64,000 nucleotides of DNA from Allomuricauda sp. TY007 (GTDB taxonomy: Bacteria; Bacteroidota; Bacteroidia; Flavobacteriales; Flavobacteriaceae): the NCBI RefSeq assembly GCF_010468565.1, contig NZ_WUEG01000007.1, positions 1 to 64,000 of the forward strand, written 5' to 3'. Made by a program: the position numbers and the translations under genes. The notes under the pieces are model-generated. The model was not told the DNA's origin and searched no databases. It saw nothing but the letters and a program-made list of their open reading frames with translations. This document shows positions 7,718 through 16,486 of the stretch, one piece after another; positions within the stretch are counted from its first letter, which is position 1; each line of letters starts with the position of its first letter.

Positions 7718-9055
7718 TTAATATCTTAACCATTTTATCAATTCTTTGTATGTTGGTTTTTTACCATACATTAAGATACCTGTCCTATAAATTTTGGCCG
7801 CCAATGACACAATACCCAAAAAGGTAACCATCAAAAGAAAAACGGACAACAAAAATTGCCACAAAGGCACTCCTCCTTCCCCTATTCCTCCCGGCAAGCG
7901 CATCAGCATTACAATGGGCGATGTTAATGGAAACAACGAAAACCCAATTGCAATGGGGCCATGCGGGTTGCTAAAAACCGAAAAGAACCCAACATAAATA
8001 GCCAGCATTAAAGGTAATATAATAGGGAAAATAAATTGTTGTGTATCCGTCTCATTGTCCACCGCGGCACCAATAGCCGCATAAATGGAGCTATAAATAA
8101 GGTAACCAAGTATAAAATAAATAAAGAATGACCCTATAAGCAAGCCCCATGGAATATCGTAGATTTCCTTGGCATACATCATCATTTTATCATCCATAGT
8201 GCCCAATTGCGACATTCCCATTGGTCCAGGAGTCACTCCATTGTCGCTTGATAGTGCCGTCAAGTCTATTCCAAAAATCATCACTGCCACTAACATCAAC
8301 AATGATGCGGAAATGATCCAAATGGTAAACTGGGTGATTCCTGCCAAAGAATTTCCTATAATCTTCCCGAGCATTAATTGAAAAGGTTTTACCGAGGATA
8401 TGATCACTTCAATAATCCTACTGGTTTTTTCCTCGATAACACTACGCATCACAAAGCCCCCATAAATAATGATGAACATCATGATCGCATAGCCAAAACC
8501 TCCTCCGATAATAGCTTTGATCTCGTTGATGCCCCTCACACTTTTTTCCCCATCGAATGTGGATAGGTTAATTTCAAAAGGTTTTTCCACACTGGAAAAC
8601 TGTTTTGAGGTTACTCCTAATTTTTGCAAACGATCTTGTCGCAATTGGTTTTGAAAAATATCCTCCAATTCTTTGGTCACAGAGGTATTGGGATTGTCCT
8701 TGGTAAAAAGATACGAGGCATTGGACACCTCCTCGACCGTTGCTCCTTGGGGAATATAGAGCAGCCCATAATATTCCAAGGAATTGGTCGAGTCCTTCGC
8801 CTGTTCCAAGGTCAAGTCGTCCAGATGGACATAGGATATATTCTTGGATGGACTAAATTCACTTTGAAAGAAGGCACTTTCGTTCAAAACGGAGACTACC
8901 CTGGTCTCATCATCATTTATTTTGGCCAAATACGCAATAAGAACAACCATCCCCACCATTAGGAGTGGGCTCAAAATGGTCATAACAATAAAGGAACGGT
9001 TGCGCACCTTGGCCAAATATTCGCGTTTTATAATTAAACCAAGTTTACTTGCCAT
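7718..9055 (-). CDS. ABC-2 type transporter permease (NatB/YhaP-like)
   Basis: A 445-residue permease of the ABC-2 type. It has an N-terminal cytoplasmic start (IIKREYLAKVRNRSF), a first helix at about 22-44, a large extracytoplasmic domain to about residue 180, then five further helices to the end. This is the layout of NatB-like sodium or drug exporters. Its start overlaps the ATPase gene end by 11 bp, so both subunits are translated together. Substrate cannot be read from sequence; the NatAB comparison is by family only. The MscS gene follows after 6 bp, which hints at a role in envelope or ion stress. Confidence 0.88.
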   Translation of the reverse strand: MASKLGLIIKREYLAKVRNRSFIVMTILSPLLMVGMVVLIAYLAKINDDETRVVSVLNESAFFQSEFSPSKNISYVHLDDLTLEQAKDSTNSLEYYGLLYIPQGATVEEVSNASYLFTKDNPNTSVTKELEDIFQNQLRQDRLQKLGVTSKQFSSVEKPFEINLSTFDGEKSVRGINEIKAIIGGGFGYAIMMFIIIYGGFVMRSVIEEKTSRIIEVIISSVKPFQLMLGKIIGNSLAGITQFTIWIISASLLMLVAVMIFGIDLTALSSDNGVTPGPMGMSQLGTMDDKMMMYAKEIYDIPWGLLIGSFFIYFILGYLIYSSIYAAIGAAVDNETDTQQFIFPIILPLMLAIYVGFFSVFSNPHGPIAIGFSLFPLTSPIVMLMRLPGGIGEGGVPLWQFLLSVFLLMVTFLGIVSLAAKIYRTGILMYGKKPTYKELIKWLRY

Positions 9056-9983
9056 TGTCCTTGTTGTTTACAGTTTGAATAAAAATATCGTTGGCCGAAG
9101 GTATGGTTTCTTCGAACCTGTTTATGTTCGATACCTTGGAGAGTTCCGCTAAAATATCACCCGTATGCGATGATGGCAACTGCACCTTAAAATGTATTTG
9201 ATTTTCCAAAGCATCTATTTCCGAAGAAAGAATGTTGAACTTTTGTTCCAAAGAACGCATAAAGGCCTCTGCATCTTTCTCCATTTGCACACCCACATTA
9301 AAAATGTTGTTCTTGTAAGCCTTTTTTATATCCGACAGTTTTCCGTCCAATATTTTTTCGGACTTATGGATAAGGGCAATGTACTCACAAAGCTCTTCCA
9401 CCGACTCCATACGGTGTGTGGAAAAAATGATGGATGTACCCTTTTCCTTTAATTGAAGAATCTCATCTTTGATGATGTTGGCGTTAATAGGATCAAAACC
9501 ACTGAAAGGTTCATCAAAAATCAATAGTTTGGGTTCGTGCAGCACGGTGACTATAAACTGTATCTTCTGGGCCATTCCTTTGGAAAGTTCTTGTATTTTT
9601 TTATCCCACCAGTCACCAATATTTAACCTATCGAACCAATATTTAAGCCTTGTTTTTGCCTCATTTTTGGACAATCCCTTTAACTGTGCCAAATAAAGTA
9701 CCTGCTCCCCCACCTTCATACTCTTATACAGCCCCCTTTCCTCGGGCAAATACCCAATGGATGCTATATGCTTTGGAGCCAAGGGCTCACCATTAAGCAG
9801 AATTTCACCGGAATCTTGGTGTGTTATTTGATTTATAATCCTGATAAAGGAAGTCTTGCCTGCTCCATTGGGGCCCAAAAGTCCGTATATGCAATTCTCG
9901 GGAATTTGTAGTGAAATGTTGCTCAGCGCTGTGTAATCACCATAGGTTTTGGTCACATTTTTGGCAACAAGGATATGATCCAT
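9045..9983 (-). CDS. ABC transporter ATP-binding protein (NatA-like)
   Basis: A 312-residue ATPase with Walker A LLGPNGAGKTS (near residue 40), Q-loop region IGYLPEERG, an ABC signature written ELSKGMAQK (near 133), Walker B LLIFDEPFSG and H-loop STHR. The C-terminal 90 residues form the extra domain seen in DUF4162/NatA-type ATPases. It energises the permease encoded directly downstream with an 11-bp overlap. It is the first gene of the probable five-gene operon ending in the response regulator. The signature motif is LSKGM instead of LSGGQ, a normal variant in this subfamily. Confidence 0.92.
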   Translation of the reverse strand: MDHILVAKNVTKTYGDYTALSNISLQIPENCIYGLLGPNGAGKTSFIRIINQITHQDSGEILLNGEPLAPKHIASIGYLPEERGLYKSMKVGEQVLYLAQLKGLSKNEAKTRLKYWFDRLNIGDWWDKKIQELSKGMAQKIQFIVTVLHEPKLLIFDEPFSGFDPINANIIKDEILQLKEKGTSIIFSTHRMESVEELCEYIALIHKSEKILDGKLSDIKKAYKNNIFNVGVQMEKDAEAFMRSLEQKFNILSSEIDALENQIHFKVQLPSSHTGDILAELSKVSNINRFEETIPSANDIFIQTVNNKDNGK

Positions 9984-10033
9984 GTAAACTATTTTTTCAA
10001 AGATATGTATTTGCTAGCTACCTATTTTCCTAT

Positions 10034-10071
10034 AAAAACAAAAACCCACCCTTAAAAAAATCAAGGATGGG
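10034..10071 (-). terminator. intrinsic terminator after dnaJ
   Basis: On the minus strand, CCCATCCTT and AAGGGTGGG pair (9 bp, one mismatch) around an AT-rich loop, followed by TTTTTGTTTTT. It sits about 93 bases after the dnaJ stop. Confidence 0.7.
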
Positions 10072-10163
10072 AAAAAAATTGCTATGAAAAAGAAAATTAG
10101 ATATCGGTCACCCAACATCAGTTTCAAATATACGTTTTTTATTTAAACAGAAGGATTTTTCTC

Positions 10164-11285
10164 TTAAGAGAACATATCTTTTACCTTCTCAAAAAAGGAT
10201 TTATCCGATTTTTCGGGCCTTGGAACAAAATTATCATCGTCCTGCATACGCTCAAAAAACTCCTTCTGCTCCTTATTTATATTTTTTGGTGTCCATACGT
10301 TTACATGCACCAATAAGTCTCCCGCTCCATACCCGTTAAGGCTGTTGATTCCCTTACCGCGAAGTCTTAAAATCTTTCCGGACTGTAGCCCTGGTTCCAA
10401 TTTTATACGAACTTTTCCCCCTATGGCATCAATTTCTTTGGAACTTCCCAAAACGGCTTCGGGCATGCTTATGTACAAATCGTAATGCAGATTGTCACCT
10501 TCACGTTTTAGCGTTTCGTGCTCAACAGTTTCAATGGCGACCAACAAATCTCCTGCAATACCGTTTCCAGGGGCATCATTACCTTTGCCGGATACTTTTA
10601 GCTGCATGCCATCTTCCACCCCTGGTGGAATTTTAATGGACACGGTTTCTTCTTCGACCTTGAGCCCTTGGGCATCGGCTCCAGCAGGTTTTTTATCTAT
10701 GGACTGCCCAGCACCCCCACAAGTTGTACAGGTGGTGGCTGTTTGCATTCTGCCCAAAATGGTATTGGTGATTTTGGTAATCTGTCCGGTACCGTTACAA
10801 GTAGGGCAAGTTCTATAGGTAACCCCGTCAGCTTGACGCTTCCGTCTTACCTTAACTTTCTTTTCCACACCATTGGCCACTTCTTCCAGCGTTAGCTTAA
10901 CACGGATACGAAGGTTGCTTCCCTTGGCTCTGCGCTGTCCGCCACCAAATCCGCCAAATCCACTGAATCCTCCGCCACCGCCAAAGGCGCCACCAAAAAT
11001 ATCACCGAACTGACTGAAGATATCGTCCATGTTCATACCTCCACCGCCAAATCCGCCACTTCCATCGAAGGCAGCGTGTCCAAATTGGTCGTATTTTGCC
11101 TTTTTGTCAGGATTGCCCAGTACTTCATAAGCCTCGGCAGATTTTTTAAACATTTCCTCCGCCTTGGCATCACCTGGGTTTTTGTCCGGGTGAAACTCGA
11201 TGGCCTTTTTCCTGTAGGCTTTTTTTATTTCTGCGGCTGAAGCTCCTTTGGAGACTCCCAATATTTCGTAATAATCCTCCTTCAT
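10164..11285 (-). CDS. dnaJ: chaperone protein DnaJ (Hsp40)
   Basis: A 373-residue class-I DnaJ that stimulates the DnaK ATPase and holds unfolded proteins. The J-domain covers residues 1-70 with the HPD motif ([10 protein letters not shown]). A long Gly/Phe-rich linker ([20 protein letters not shown]) follows, then the zinc-finger region and the two C-terminal substrate-binding domains. The zinc region has only two CxxCxGxG motifs (CPTCNGTG and CTTCGGAG) where E. coli has four, so a single zinc site is expected; this seems usual in Flavobacteriaceae. It lies 6 bp after grpE, the normal pairing. Confidence 0.97.
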   Translation of the reverse strand: MKEDYYEILGVSKGASAAEIKKAYRKKAIEFHPDKNPGDAKAEEMFKKSAEAYEVLGNPDKKAKYDQFGHAAFDGSGGFGGGGMNMDDIFSQFGDIFGGAFGGGGGFSGFGGFGGGQRRAKGSNLRIRVKLTLEEVANGVEKKVKVRRKRQADGVTYRTCPTCNGTGQITKITNTILGRMQTATTCTTCGGAGQSIDKKPAGADAQGLKVEEETVSIKIPPGVEDGMQLKVSGKGNDAPGNGIAGDLLVAIETVEHETLKREGDNLHYDLYISMPEAVLGSSKEIDAIGGKVRIKLEPGLQSGKILRLRGKGINSLNGYGAGDLLVHVNVWTPKNINKEQKEFFERMQDDDNFVPRPEKSDKSFFEKVKDMFS

Positions 11286-11291
11286 ACAGTT

Positions 11292-11879
11292 TTAGTTTCC
11301 AACAACAACTTTTGGATGTCTTATAATGCGGTCACCAAGCTTGAAGCCTTTTTCCACGACATCTATGATTTTCCCTTTCATTTTCTTGTCCGGTGCAGGT
11401 ATCTGGGTGATGGCATCGTGCACCTCGGCATCAAATGTATCCCCCGCTTTTACCTCAACTTGTTCCAAACCTTTGTTCTTCAAGGTTTCTTTGAATTTAT
11501 TGCTGATGAGTTCCACGCCTTTGAACATTTCCCTGTCCTCGGATTTGGAAAGCTCTTTTAACGCACGTTCAAAATCGTCCAAAATAGGAAGCAAAGCCAC
11601 CATGACCTCTTGTCCGGCTGTCTTGAACAAGTCCATACGCTCCTTGGAAGTTCTTCGCTTATAGTTTTCAAACTCGGCAAAAAGCCTTAGGAACTTTTCT
11701 TTTTCTTTTGCCAAATCTTCACGCAGCTTCTCCTCCTCAGAAATTTCTTCTTGGATTTCTTCTTGGATTTCTTCCGTGGTTTCGGTTTCTATATGTTCAT
11801 CGTTCAGTTCAGTACTTTCTTCGGTTTGCCCTTTTTTAGGCTCATCTTCCATTTCCTCAACCTTACTTTTATTGCTCAT
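11292..11879 (-). CDS. grpE: nucleotide exchange factor GrpE
   Basis: A 195-residue GrpE, the ADP-release factor for DnaK. The N-terminal 60 residues are very acidic and contain a short EEIQ repeat. A long coiled-coil follows (about 60-110, with FLRLFAEFENYKRRTSKER), then the beta-domain with VEVKAGDTFDAEVHDAI and the C-terminal GFKLGDRIIRHPKVVV signature. It is transcribed just before dnaJ, with dnaK elsewhere. No clear heat-shock operator such as CIRCE was found in the short upstream gap. Confidence 0.97.
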   Translation of the reverse strand: MSNKSKVEEMEDEPKKGQTEESTELNDEHIETETTEEIQEEIQEEISEEEKLREDLAKEKEKFLRLFAEFENYKRRTSKERMDLFKTAGQEVMVALLPILDDFERALKELSKSEDREMFKGVELISNKFKETLKNKGLEQVEVKAGDTFDAEVHDAITQIPAPDKKMKGKIIDVVEKGFKLGDRIIRHPKVVVGN

Positions 11880-11957
11880 GTTCTAATGTTTTATTCCGAT
11901 TTGAAGTGGCAAAAGTACTGCCAATTGTCCAAAAATGTCAAAATGTCACCGCAAAAC

Positions 11958-11984
11958 ATAAAAAAAGCCGCCAAAGCGGGCTTT
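11958..11984 (-). terminator. intrinsic terminator after the TIGR01777 epimerase gene
   Basis: On the minus strand AAAGCCCGC pairs with GGCGGCTTT, and the hairpin is followed by further Ts (TTTTATG). It lies about 33 bases past the epimerase stop and just before the grpE promoter region. Confidence 0.7.
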
Positions 11985-12016
11985 AATTATTCAAAAAGTT
12001 GTGTACTCTGATTTTT

Positions 12017-12961
12017 CTATGCCTCAACAGATGCAGGCATACCTTTTTCTTGTGGTGTATATAATTGTTTTAAGGCTTGACAAATATTCACATACTGAAA
12101 AGAGAATCCTTCTTCTTCTATTTTTTTACTGCTCACCCGTTGGCTTGCCAATAAAAGAGTAGCCATTTTTCCCAAAACCAGCCTTAAGAAAAATGCGGGT
12201 ACATTTGGTAACCACAGGGGTCTTTCCAAAATTTTGGCCAGTTCCTTGGTAAGTTTTGTGTTGGTGACTGGATTGGGGGCCACACCATTATATGTGCCCC
12301 GAAAGTTGTTTTCTGCCGCAAAAGCGAACATTTGCGCCAAATCTTTGATATGTATCCAAGATTGCCATTGTTCACCACTACCAATCGGTGCGCCAACAAA
12401 GTTTTTTACAGGCCTTGCCATTTTGGGCAGGGCACCACCTTCTGTTGACAGTACGAGACCTATCCTAATTTTAGCGACATCTACACCAATTGTTTCAAAG
12501 GTTTCGGCCTCGGCTTCCCATTTTTGAACTACCTCGCCCAAAAAACCTCCATCAACTTTGGATGTGCTCTCATCATAATAATCCGAAATAGAATCTGGAT
12601 ATATACCAATAGCCGACGCTGAAACAAGACATTCAACTTCGTTGTTATTGGAGTTTTCCAACCCTTTTTTTAGGGTTTGTAAACTATTTATACGACTGGA
12701 GATCACTTTTTTTCGATGCTGGGGGGTCCAACGCTTGGCTATACTTGTCCCGGCCAGATTGATTATGGCCTGCACATTATTAAAGCAGTCTGTATCTATC
12801 TCACCTTTGGCAGGATTCCAATAAAATCCTTGAAAATCTTCGTCGGAAGTAATTTTCCCCTTGCTTGTGGTCAAATAATTTACTGGAATGCCCTTTTGAT
12901 GCAAAACCTCAACTATGGCCCGCCCAACCAATCCAGTAGCTCCTGTTATCAACACCTTCAT
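12017..12961 (-). CDS. TIGR01777-family NAD(P)-dependent epimerase/oxidoreductase
   Basis: A 314-residue short-chain dehydrogenase/reductase-type protein. The N-terminal nucleotide-binding motif is TGATGLVGRAI. The catalytic-type segment includes SASAIGIYP, with YDE further on. The C-terminal DUF1731 part (LRLVLGKMATLLLASQRVSSKKIEEEGFSFQY) is diagnostic of the TIGR01777 group, whose natural substrate is not known. Related to the YfcH protein of E. coli. It is a single minus-strand gene with its own terminator. Confidence 0.93.
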   Translation of the reverse strand: MKVLITGATGLVGRAIVEVLHQKGIPVNYLTTSKGKITSDEDFQGFYWNPAKGEIDTDCFNNVQAIINLAGTSIAKRWTPQHRKKVISSRINSLQTLKKGLENSNNNEVECLVSASAIGIYPDSISDYYDESTSKVDGGFLGEVVQKWEAEAETFETIGVDVAKIRIGLVLSTEGGALPKMARPVKNFVGAPIGSGEQWQSWIHIKDLAQMFAFAAENNFRGTYNGVAPNPVTNTKLTKELAKILERPLWLPNVPAFFLRLVLGKMATLLLASQRVSSKKIEEEGFSFQYVNICQALKQLYTPQEKGMPASVEA

Positions 12962-13098
12962 ACAATCACAATCATTTTACGCAAAGTTATAGGTTTAATC
13001 GACTGTTTATGAGACCTTAATTTAGGTTTAACATATTTGTTTAAACTTTAAACCTATTTATGACACCAAAAGCATTTTCCTTAACAGAATATTGGCTA

Positions 13099-13764
13099 TC
13101 ACTCCTGTTTTGTGGCTCTTAGCATTTCTCTTTTCCCTGGTGGGCCGGGCAATCGTTCTACGGTAAAACCAACAGCTTGCATGGCTCGGCGCACACTGCC
13201 TTTGGCGGCATAAGTGACCAAAACCCCGTTGGCTTTTAGTGCTTGGTACATTTTCAAAAAAATGGCTTCGGTCCAAAGTTCGGGTTGGACCCTAGCACCG
13301 AATGCATCAAAATATATAAGGTTGAACTGGTTTTGCTGACTGATTTCCTTAAAATCCTTTTTTTGTTTTGAAAGTGTGAAATCGGTTGTGATCGAAATGA
13401 CTTTTTCCCATGGACAACTATGCATTTTTTGAAACATTTGCTCCAATCCTTCAAAACCCAACTGCTCGCAATAGTCCAACTGATTTACCTCTTCTAAGGA
13501 AACCGGAAACGCCTCAACCCCAACATAATCAACACTCAATTGTTGTTTGGAAGCTTCTATTAGGGTAATAAGTGCATTGAGGCCCGTACCAAAACCTATT
13601 TCCAACAGATGGACTTTTCGATTCTGAAATAACCACAGACCATGCTCAATAAAAACATGATAGGCTTCTTGAACCGCACCATGTTTGGAATGGTACTGTT
13701 CGTCCCAATCTTCTATTTGGATGGTCTTGGAACCGTCGCCAGTTGTGATTATTCTTCGCTTCAA
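13099..13764 (-). CDS. mnmD: tRNA (5-methylaminomethyl-2-thiouridine34) methyltransferase MnmD
   Basis: A 221-residue protein matching the methyltransferase half of MnmC, found as a stand-alone enzyme (MnmD) in bacteria lacking the fused form. It uses SAM for the last methylation of the wobble uridine in mnm5s2U tRNAs. Seen motifs are the SAM-binding LLEIGFGTGLNAL near residue 55, YVGVEAFPVS, NLIYFDAFGARVQPELWT and the C-terminal ALKANGVLVTYAAKGSVRRAM. The start ATG overlaps the DUF4920 gene stop by 4 bp. No oxidase (MnmC C-terminal) domain is attached. Confidence 0.93.
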   Translation of the reverse strand: MKRRIITTGDGSKTIQIEDWDEQYHSKHGAVQEAYHVFIEHGLWLFQNRKVHLLEIGFGTGLNALITLIEASKQQLSVDYVGVEAFPVSLEEVNQLDYCEQLGFEGLEQMFQKMHSCPWEKVISITTDFTLSKQKKDFKEISQQNQFNLIYFDAFGARVQPELWTEAIFLKMYQALKANGVLVTYAAKGSVRRAMQAVGFTVERLPGPPGKREMLRATKQE

Positions 13765-14249
13765 GGTTGGCTGGCAATCAATACCCCGTCTGCTTCAAAC
13801 CTCAACGTTTTCTTGGGAGCGGTAATTTGGGCCAGTTCATCTTCGGAAGCACCTTCATCCTCTGCGTAGTGTTTTTGGTCTTCTACGGACATTTCTTCAA
13901 AAAAAGCCGCACCGTTCATCACCACTTTTTTTCCTGCGGCATCCTTTGGCACAAAAAAACCGTAATCCTTAAAACGGACAAATACCTCTTCATTGGACTC
14001 CAGTTCCACCTTCATCCAGCACCCTTTGGCTTGGCATACCTCCTTGATCTCACCAACTATTTGGGTCTGCAGGGAATCCCTTCCAGAAATTTCATTAAAT
14101 GGAGCTGATGTTTTGGAAGCCTCTCCAGAAACTTTGAATTCCTCTCCAAAATAATCGCCTTTAATGGTTTCTTGCTTACATGAAACCAGTGCCATACCGA
14201 GTAAAATAATTGTAGCAAAAGTGTTAAAAAGTCTCATTTTTGATAACAT
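13761..14249 (-). CDS. DUF4920 lipoprotein
   Basis: A 162-residue lipoprotein with a lipobox (ALVSCKQ) after the signal segment. The body matches DUF4920: VGEIKEVCQAKGCWMKVEL, then FVRFKDYGFFVPKDAAGKKVVMNG. The two cysteines flanking AKG could bind a metal or form a disulfide. Function not known. An alternative ATG four codons later (14237) gives the shorter MRLFNTF start and is equally likely. It is upstream of mnmD and overlaps it by 4 bp; 94 bp separate it from the divergent ilvE gene. Confidence 0.9.
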   Translation of the reverse strand: MLSKMRLFNTFATIILLGMALVSCKQETIKGDYFGEEFKVSGEASKTSAPFNEISGRDSLQTQIVGEIKEVCQAKGCWMKVELESNEEVFVRFKDYGFFVPKDAAGKKVVMNGAAFFEEMSVEDQKHYAEDEGASEDELAQITAPKKTLRFEADGVLIASQP

Positions 14250-14343
14250 TTAAGTAATTGTGGGTCAAGTATAATATTTAGATTTGATTAACGTCCAAAA
14301 CTAACAATAAATAGCTAATTTTATCCCTGTAAATGTAAGTGAT

Positions 14344-15411
14344 ATGGAAACATTAGCGAATAAAATAGCTATAGAAAGAGTCAAAAACTCAAAAATCCAT
14401 GATGTGGATTTTGACAATCTTTCCTTTGGAAGTGTTTATTCCGACCATATGTTGGTCTGTGATTATAAGAATGGTGAGTGGTCTGCTCCCAAAGTGGTGC
14501 CTTACCAGCCGATTACCCTGGACCCATCTGCAAAGATTTTCCACTATGGACAATCTATTTTTGAAGGGATGAAGGCCTACAAGGACGAAGGTGGAAAAGT
14601 TTGGCTTTTTAGACCAGAAGAAAATTGGAAACGATTGAACAAGTCGGCCCAAAGATTGGCCATTCCAGAAATACCCGAAGCTTATTTTATGGAGGGGCTC
14701 AATGCACTTATTCAATTGGAGAGTGACTGGATTCCTCAAAACCCAGGCAGTTCCTTATACATTAGACCCTTTGTTTTTGCTTCTGGAAATGGGTTTCACG
14801 CTTCACCGGCCGATGAATATAAATTCATCATCGCCTGTGCACCTTCAGGGGCTTATTTTTCGGGAAAAGTGAAAGTTTTGATAGAAGAAACCTATTCACG
14901 AGCAGCAAACGGTGGCGTAGGTTACGCCAAAGCAGGTGGTAACTATGCCGGACAGTTTTATCCAACAAAGTTGGCAGCGGATAAGGGTTATCAACAAGTA
15001 ATCTGGACAGACGATAATACACACGAATTTATTGAGGAGGCAGGAGCCATGAACGTTTTTGTTCGAATCAACGATACATTAATGACCGCCCCTACCAGCG
15101 ATCGTATTTTGGACGGAATAACGAGAAAGAGCATTTTGGACATTGCCAAAGATGAAGGCATTAAGACCGAGGTTCGCAAAATATCCGTTCACGAATTGGT
15201 CGAGGCTGCGGAAAATGGCTCTTTAAAAGAAATGTTCGGTGCAGGTACGGCTGCGGTAGTGTCTCCGATTTCTGGCTTTGGCTACCACGGCAAGGATTAT
15301 ACATTGCCCGAGATTGAAGAAAGCTATGCTTCTTTATTGAAAAAAAGAATCACGGACATTCAATACAACCGTGCCGAAGATAAATTTGGATGGCGACACG
15401 AAGTCATCTAG
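14344..15411 (+). CDS. ilvE: branched-chain amino acid aminotransferase
   Basis: A 355-residue PLP enzyme of fold type IV that interconverts Leu, Ile and Val with their 2-oxo acids. It matches the longer (group II, eukaryote-like) BCAT form. Motifs: YGQSIFEGMKAY near residue 70, RPEENWKRLNKSAQRL near 95, the lysine region GYAKAGGNYAG near 200, then EEAGAMNVF and FGAGTAAVVSPI. It is a single gene that ends 9 bases before a palindromic repeat likely to stop transcription. No leader peptide or T-box is seen upstream. Confidence 0.96.
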   Translation: METLANKIAIERVKNSKIHDVDFDNLSFGSVYSDHMLVCDYKNGEWSAPKVVPYQPITLDPSAKIFHYGQSIFEGMKAYKDEGGKVWLFRPEENWKRLNKSAQRLAIPEIPEAYFMEGLNALIQLESDWIPQNPGSSLYIRPFVFASGNGFHASPADEYKFIIACAPSGAYFSGKVKVLIEETYSRAANGGVGYAKAGGNYAGQFYPTKLAADKGYQQVIWTDDNTHEFIEEAGAMNVFVRINDTLMTAPTSDRILDGITRKSILDIAKDEGIKTEVRKISVHELVEAAENGSLKEMFGAGTAAVVSPISGFGYHGKDYTLPEIEESYASLLKKRITDIQYNRAEDKFGWRHEVI

Positions 15412-15420
15412 TAAGAAAAG

Positions 15421-15555
15421 AAGAGTGTATCTTAAAAGTCGATTTTCGTCAACCTGAACTTGTTTCAGGCTCTCACAATGATTTGTTTATCAGTATGATG
15501 GGATTCTGAAATAAATTCAGAATGACGTATTTTAATACTTTTTAGACACACTCTT
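15421..15555. repeat. palindromic intergenic repeat element (MITE/REP-doublet-like)
   Basis: The 135-bp element has 19-bp terminal inverted repeats (AAGAGTGTATCTTAAAAGT at 15421-15439 against 15537-15555, two mismatches). Inside are two hairpins, CCTGAACTTGTTTCAGG (15453-15469) and TTCTGAAATAAATTCAGAA (15504-15522). With their flanks these are inverted versions of one unit, CGTCA-n2-CTGAA. The element fills the space between the convergent ilvE and MazG-like genes and can act as a bidirectional terminator. Similar CTGAA/TTCAG units are widespread in Flavobacteriaceae intergenic DNA. Confidence 0.8.
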
Positions 15556-15942
15556 TTATTTATCAATTATAGTTTGAATGTCAGGTTTAAAATAGTTCGG
15601 CCCCTTTAACACCTTGCCATCTTCACGATAAATAGGCTTTCCGTCCGCACCGAGCTTACTCATGTTACTCCGCTGAATCTCCTCGAACACTTCTTCAATC
15701 TTATATTGCATGCCGTGCTCCAATATGGTCCCACATAAAATATAGAGCATATCCCCAAGCGCGTCGGCCACCTCAATCAAATCATTGTTATTGGCGGCTT
15801 CCAAATACTCACGGTTCTCTTCATCCATCAAATTGAACCTTAGATTGTTTTTGTCCTTTCCCAAATCTGCCTTTGGCTCTTGGGAAACTCCGAGACCAAA
15901 AGAATTGTGGAAGAGCTCCACGGCCTTAATTTTACTTTCCAT
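15556..15942 (-). CDS. MazG-like nucleoside triphosphate pyrophosphohydrolase
   Basis: A 128-residue all-alpha NTP-PPase of the MazG/PRA-PH-like fold, likely cleaving (d)NTPs or a nucleotide by-product to the monophosphate and pyrophosphate. The metal-binding helices are visible as MDEENREYLEAANNND and VADALGDMLYILCG, giving the ExxE...D-x3-D arrangement. A C-terminal extension carries GPNYFKPDI. Length is typical for the single-domain form. It converges on ilvE, with the palindromic repeat between them. The exact substrate cannot be told. Confidence 0.88.
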   Translation of the reverse strand: MESKIKAVELFHNSFGLGVSQEPKADLGKDKNNLRFNLMDEENREYLEAANNNDLIEVADALGDMLYILCGTILEHGMQYKIEEVFEEIQRSNMSKLGADGKPIYREDGKVLKGPNYFKPDIQTIIDK

Positions 15943-15981
15943 TACACTTATTTGATTTAGCTTTGCATAAAAATATAAAAT

Positions 15982-16170
15982 ATGTTCAGTACGGGACAGC
16001 TAATTTTCGCAGCCTTATTTTTTATAGCTTTTGTGGCAATCATCTCATTTTCTTATCGAAAGGACAAGAAATTGCACAAAAAAAATTATAAAGGTGTCAT
16101 CTGGATTCTAGCTGCCTTCTTAACATTTATAATTATCCTGTTTTTGATTAAACACTTCCTCAAAAATTAA
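15982..16170 (+). CDS. small membrane protein, two helices
   Basis: A 62-residue protein with helices at about 6-24 and 41-58, connected by a very basic loop (SYRKDKKLHKKNYKG), so both termini are probably outside. It starts 39 bases from the divergent MazG-like gene. The same kind of protein is often seen in flavobacterial genomes beside crcB. No function is assigned. Confidence 0.75.
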   Translation: MFSTGQLIFAALFFIAFVAIISFSYRKDKKLHKKNYKGVIWILAAFLTFIIILFLIKHFLKN

Positions 16171-16251
16171 CATTTTATTTGTCTTTACCACAAAAATCAA
16201 TTGTTTAACAACAATAGTTGGCCCTGTATTTCGTTCTTATAGGAAAAAACG

Positions 16252-16259
16252 TACTTTTG
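16252..16259 (+). promoter_or_regulatory. predicted -7 box (TAnnTTTG) for the 59-residue protein/crcB
   Basis: TACTTTTG matches the Bacteroidota -7 consensus TAnnTTTG, with TTCG (16230-... ends 16233) about 18 bases upstream as a weak -33 element. It lies 31 bases before the ATG at 16291. Confidence 0.4.
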
Positions 16260-16290
16260 TTTTAACAATACTTTAAGCACCTAACCAGTA

Positions 16291-16470
16291 ATGACTGTAT
16301 TTTTAAGTATTCTTTTTGTTTTGCTTACCATTAATGCCGTTCTGTTGATTTTCAGTGTCAACGGAGCTAAAGAAAGGTTTACAAAACCTATGCAACGGAT
16401 TTCTGAGAACTCAACCACCAAACTTTTCCCCCGTGAGGCCGTAGAAACCGAGTACAAAGAAGCGGTTTAG
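16291..16470 (+). CDS. small single-helix membrane protein upstream of crcB
   Basis: A 59-residue open frame (MTVFLSILFVLLTINAVLLI, then a hydrophilic tail ending in EYKEAV). One membrane helix covers residues 3-22. The coding look is good: an ATG start behind a promoter-like TAnnTTTG box, a hydrophobic N-terminus and a polar tail with RFTKPMQRISEN. It lies 16 bp before crcB and is probably co-transcribed with it. Function unknown; it might assist or be stabilised with CrcB, but only adjacency supports that. Confidence 0.65.
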   Translation: MTVFLSILFVLLTINAVLLIFSVNGAKERFTKPMQRISENSTTKLFPREAVETEYKEAV

Positions 16471-16486
16471 TTTGTACCTTTAAGGC

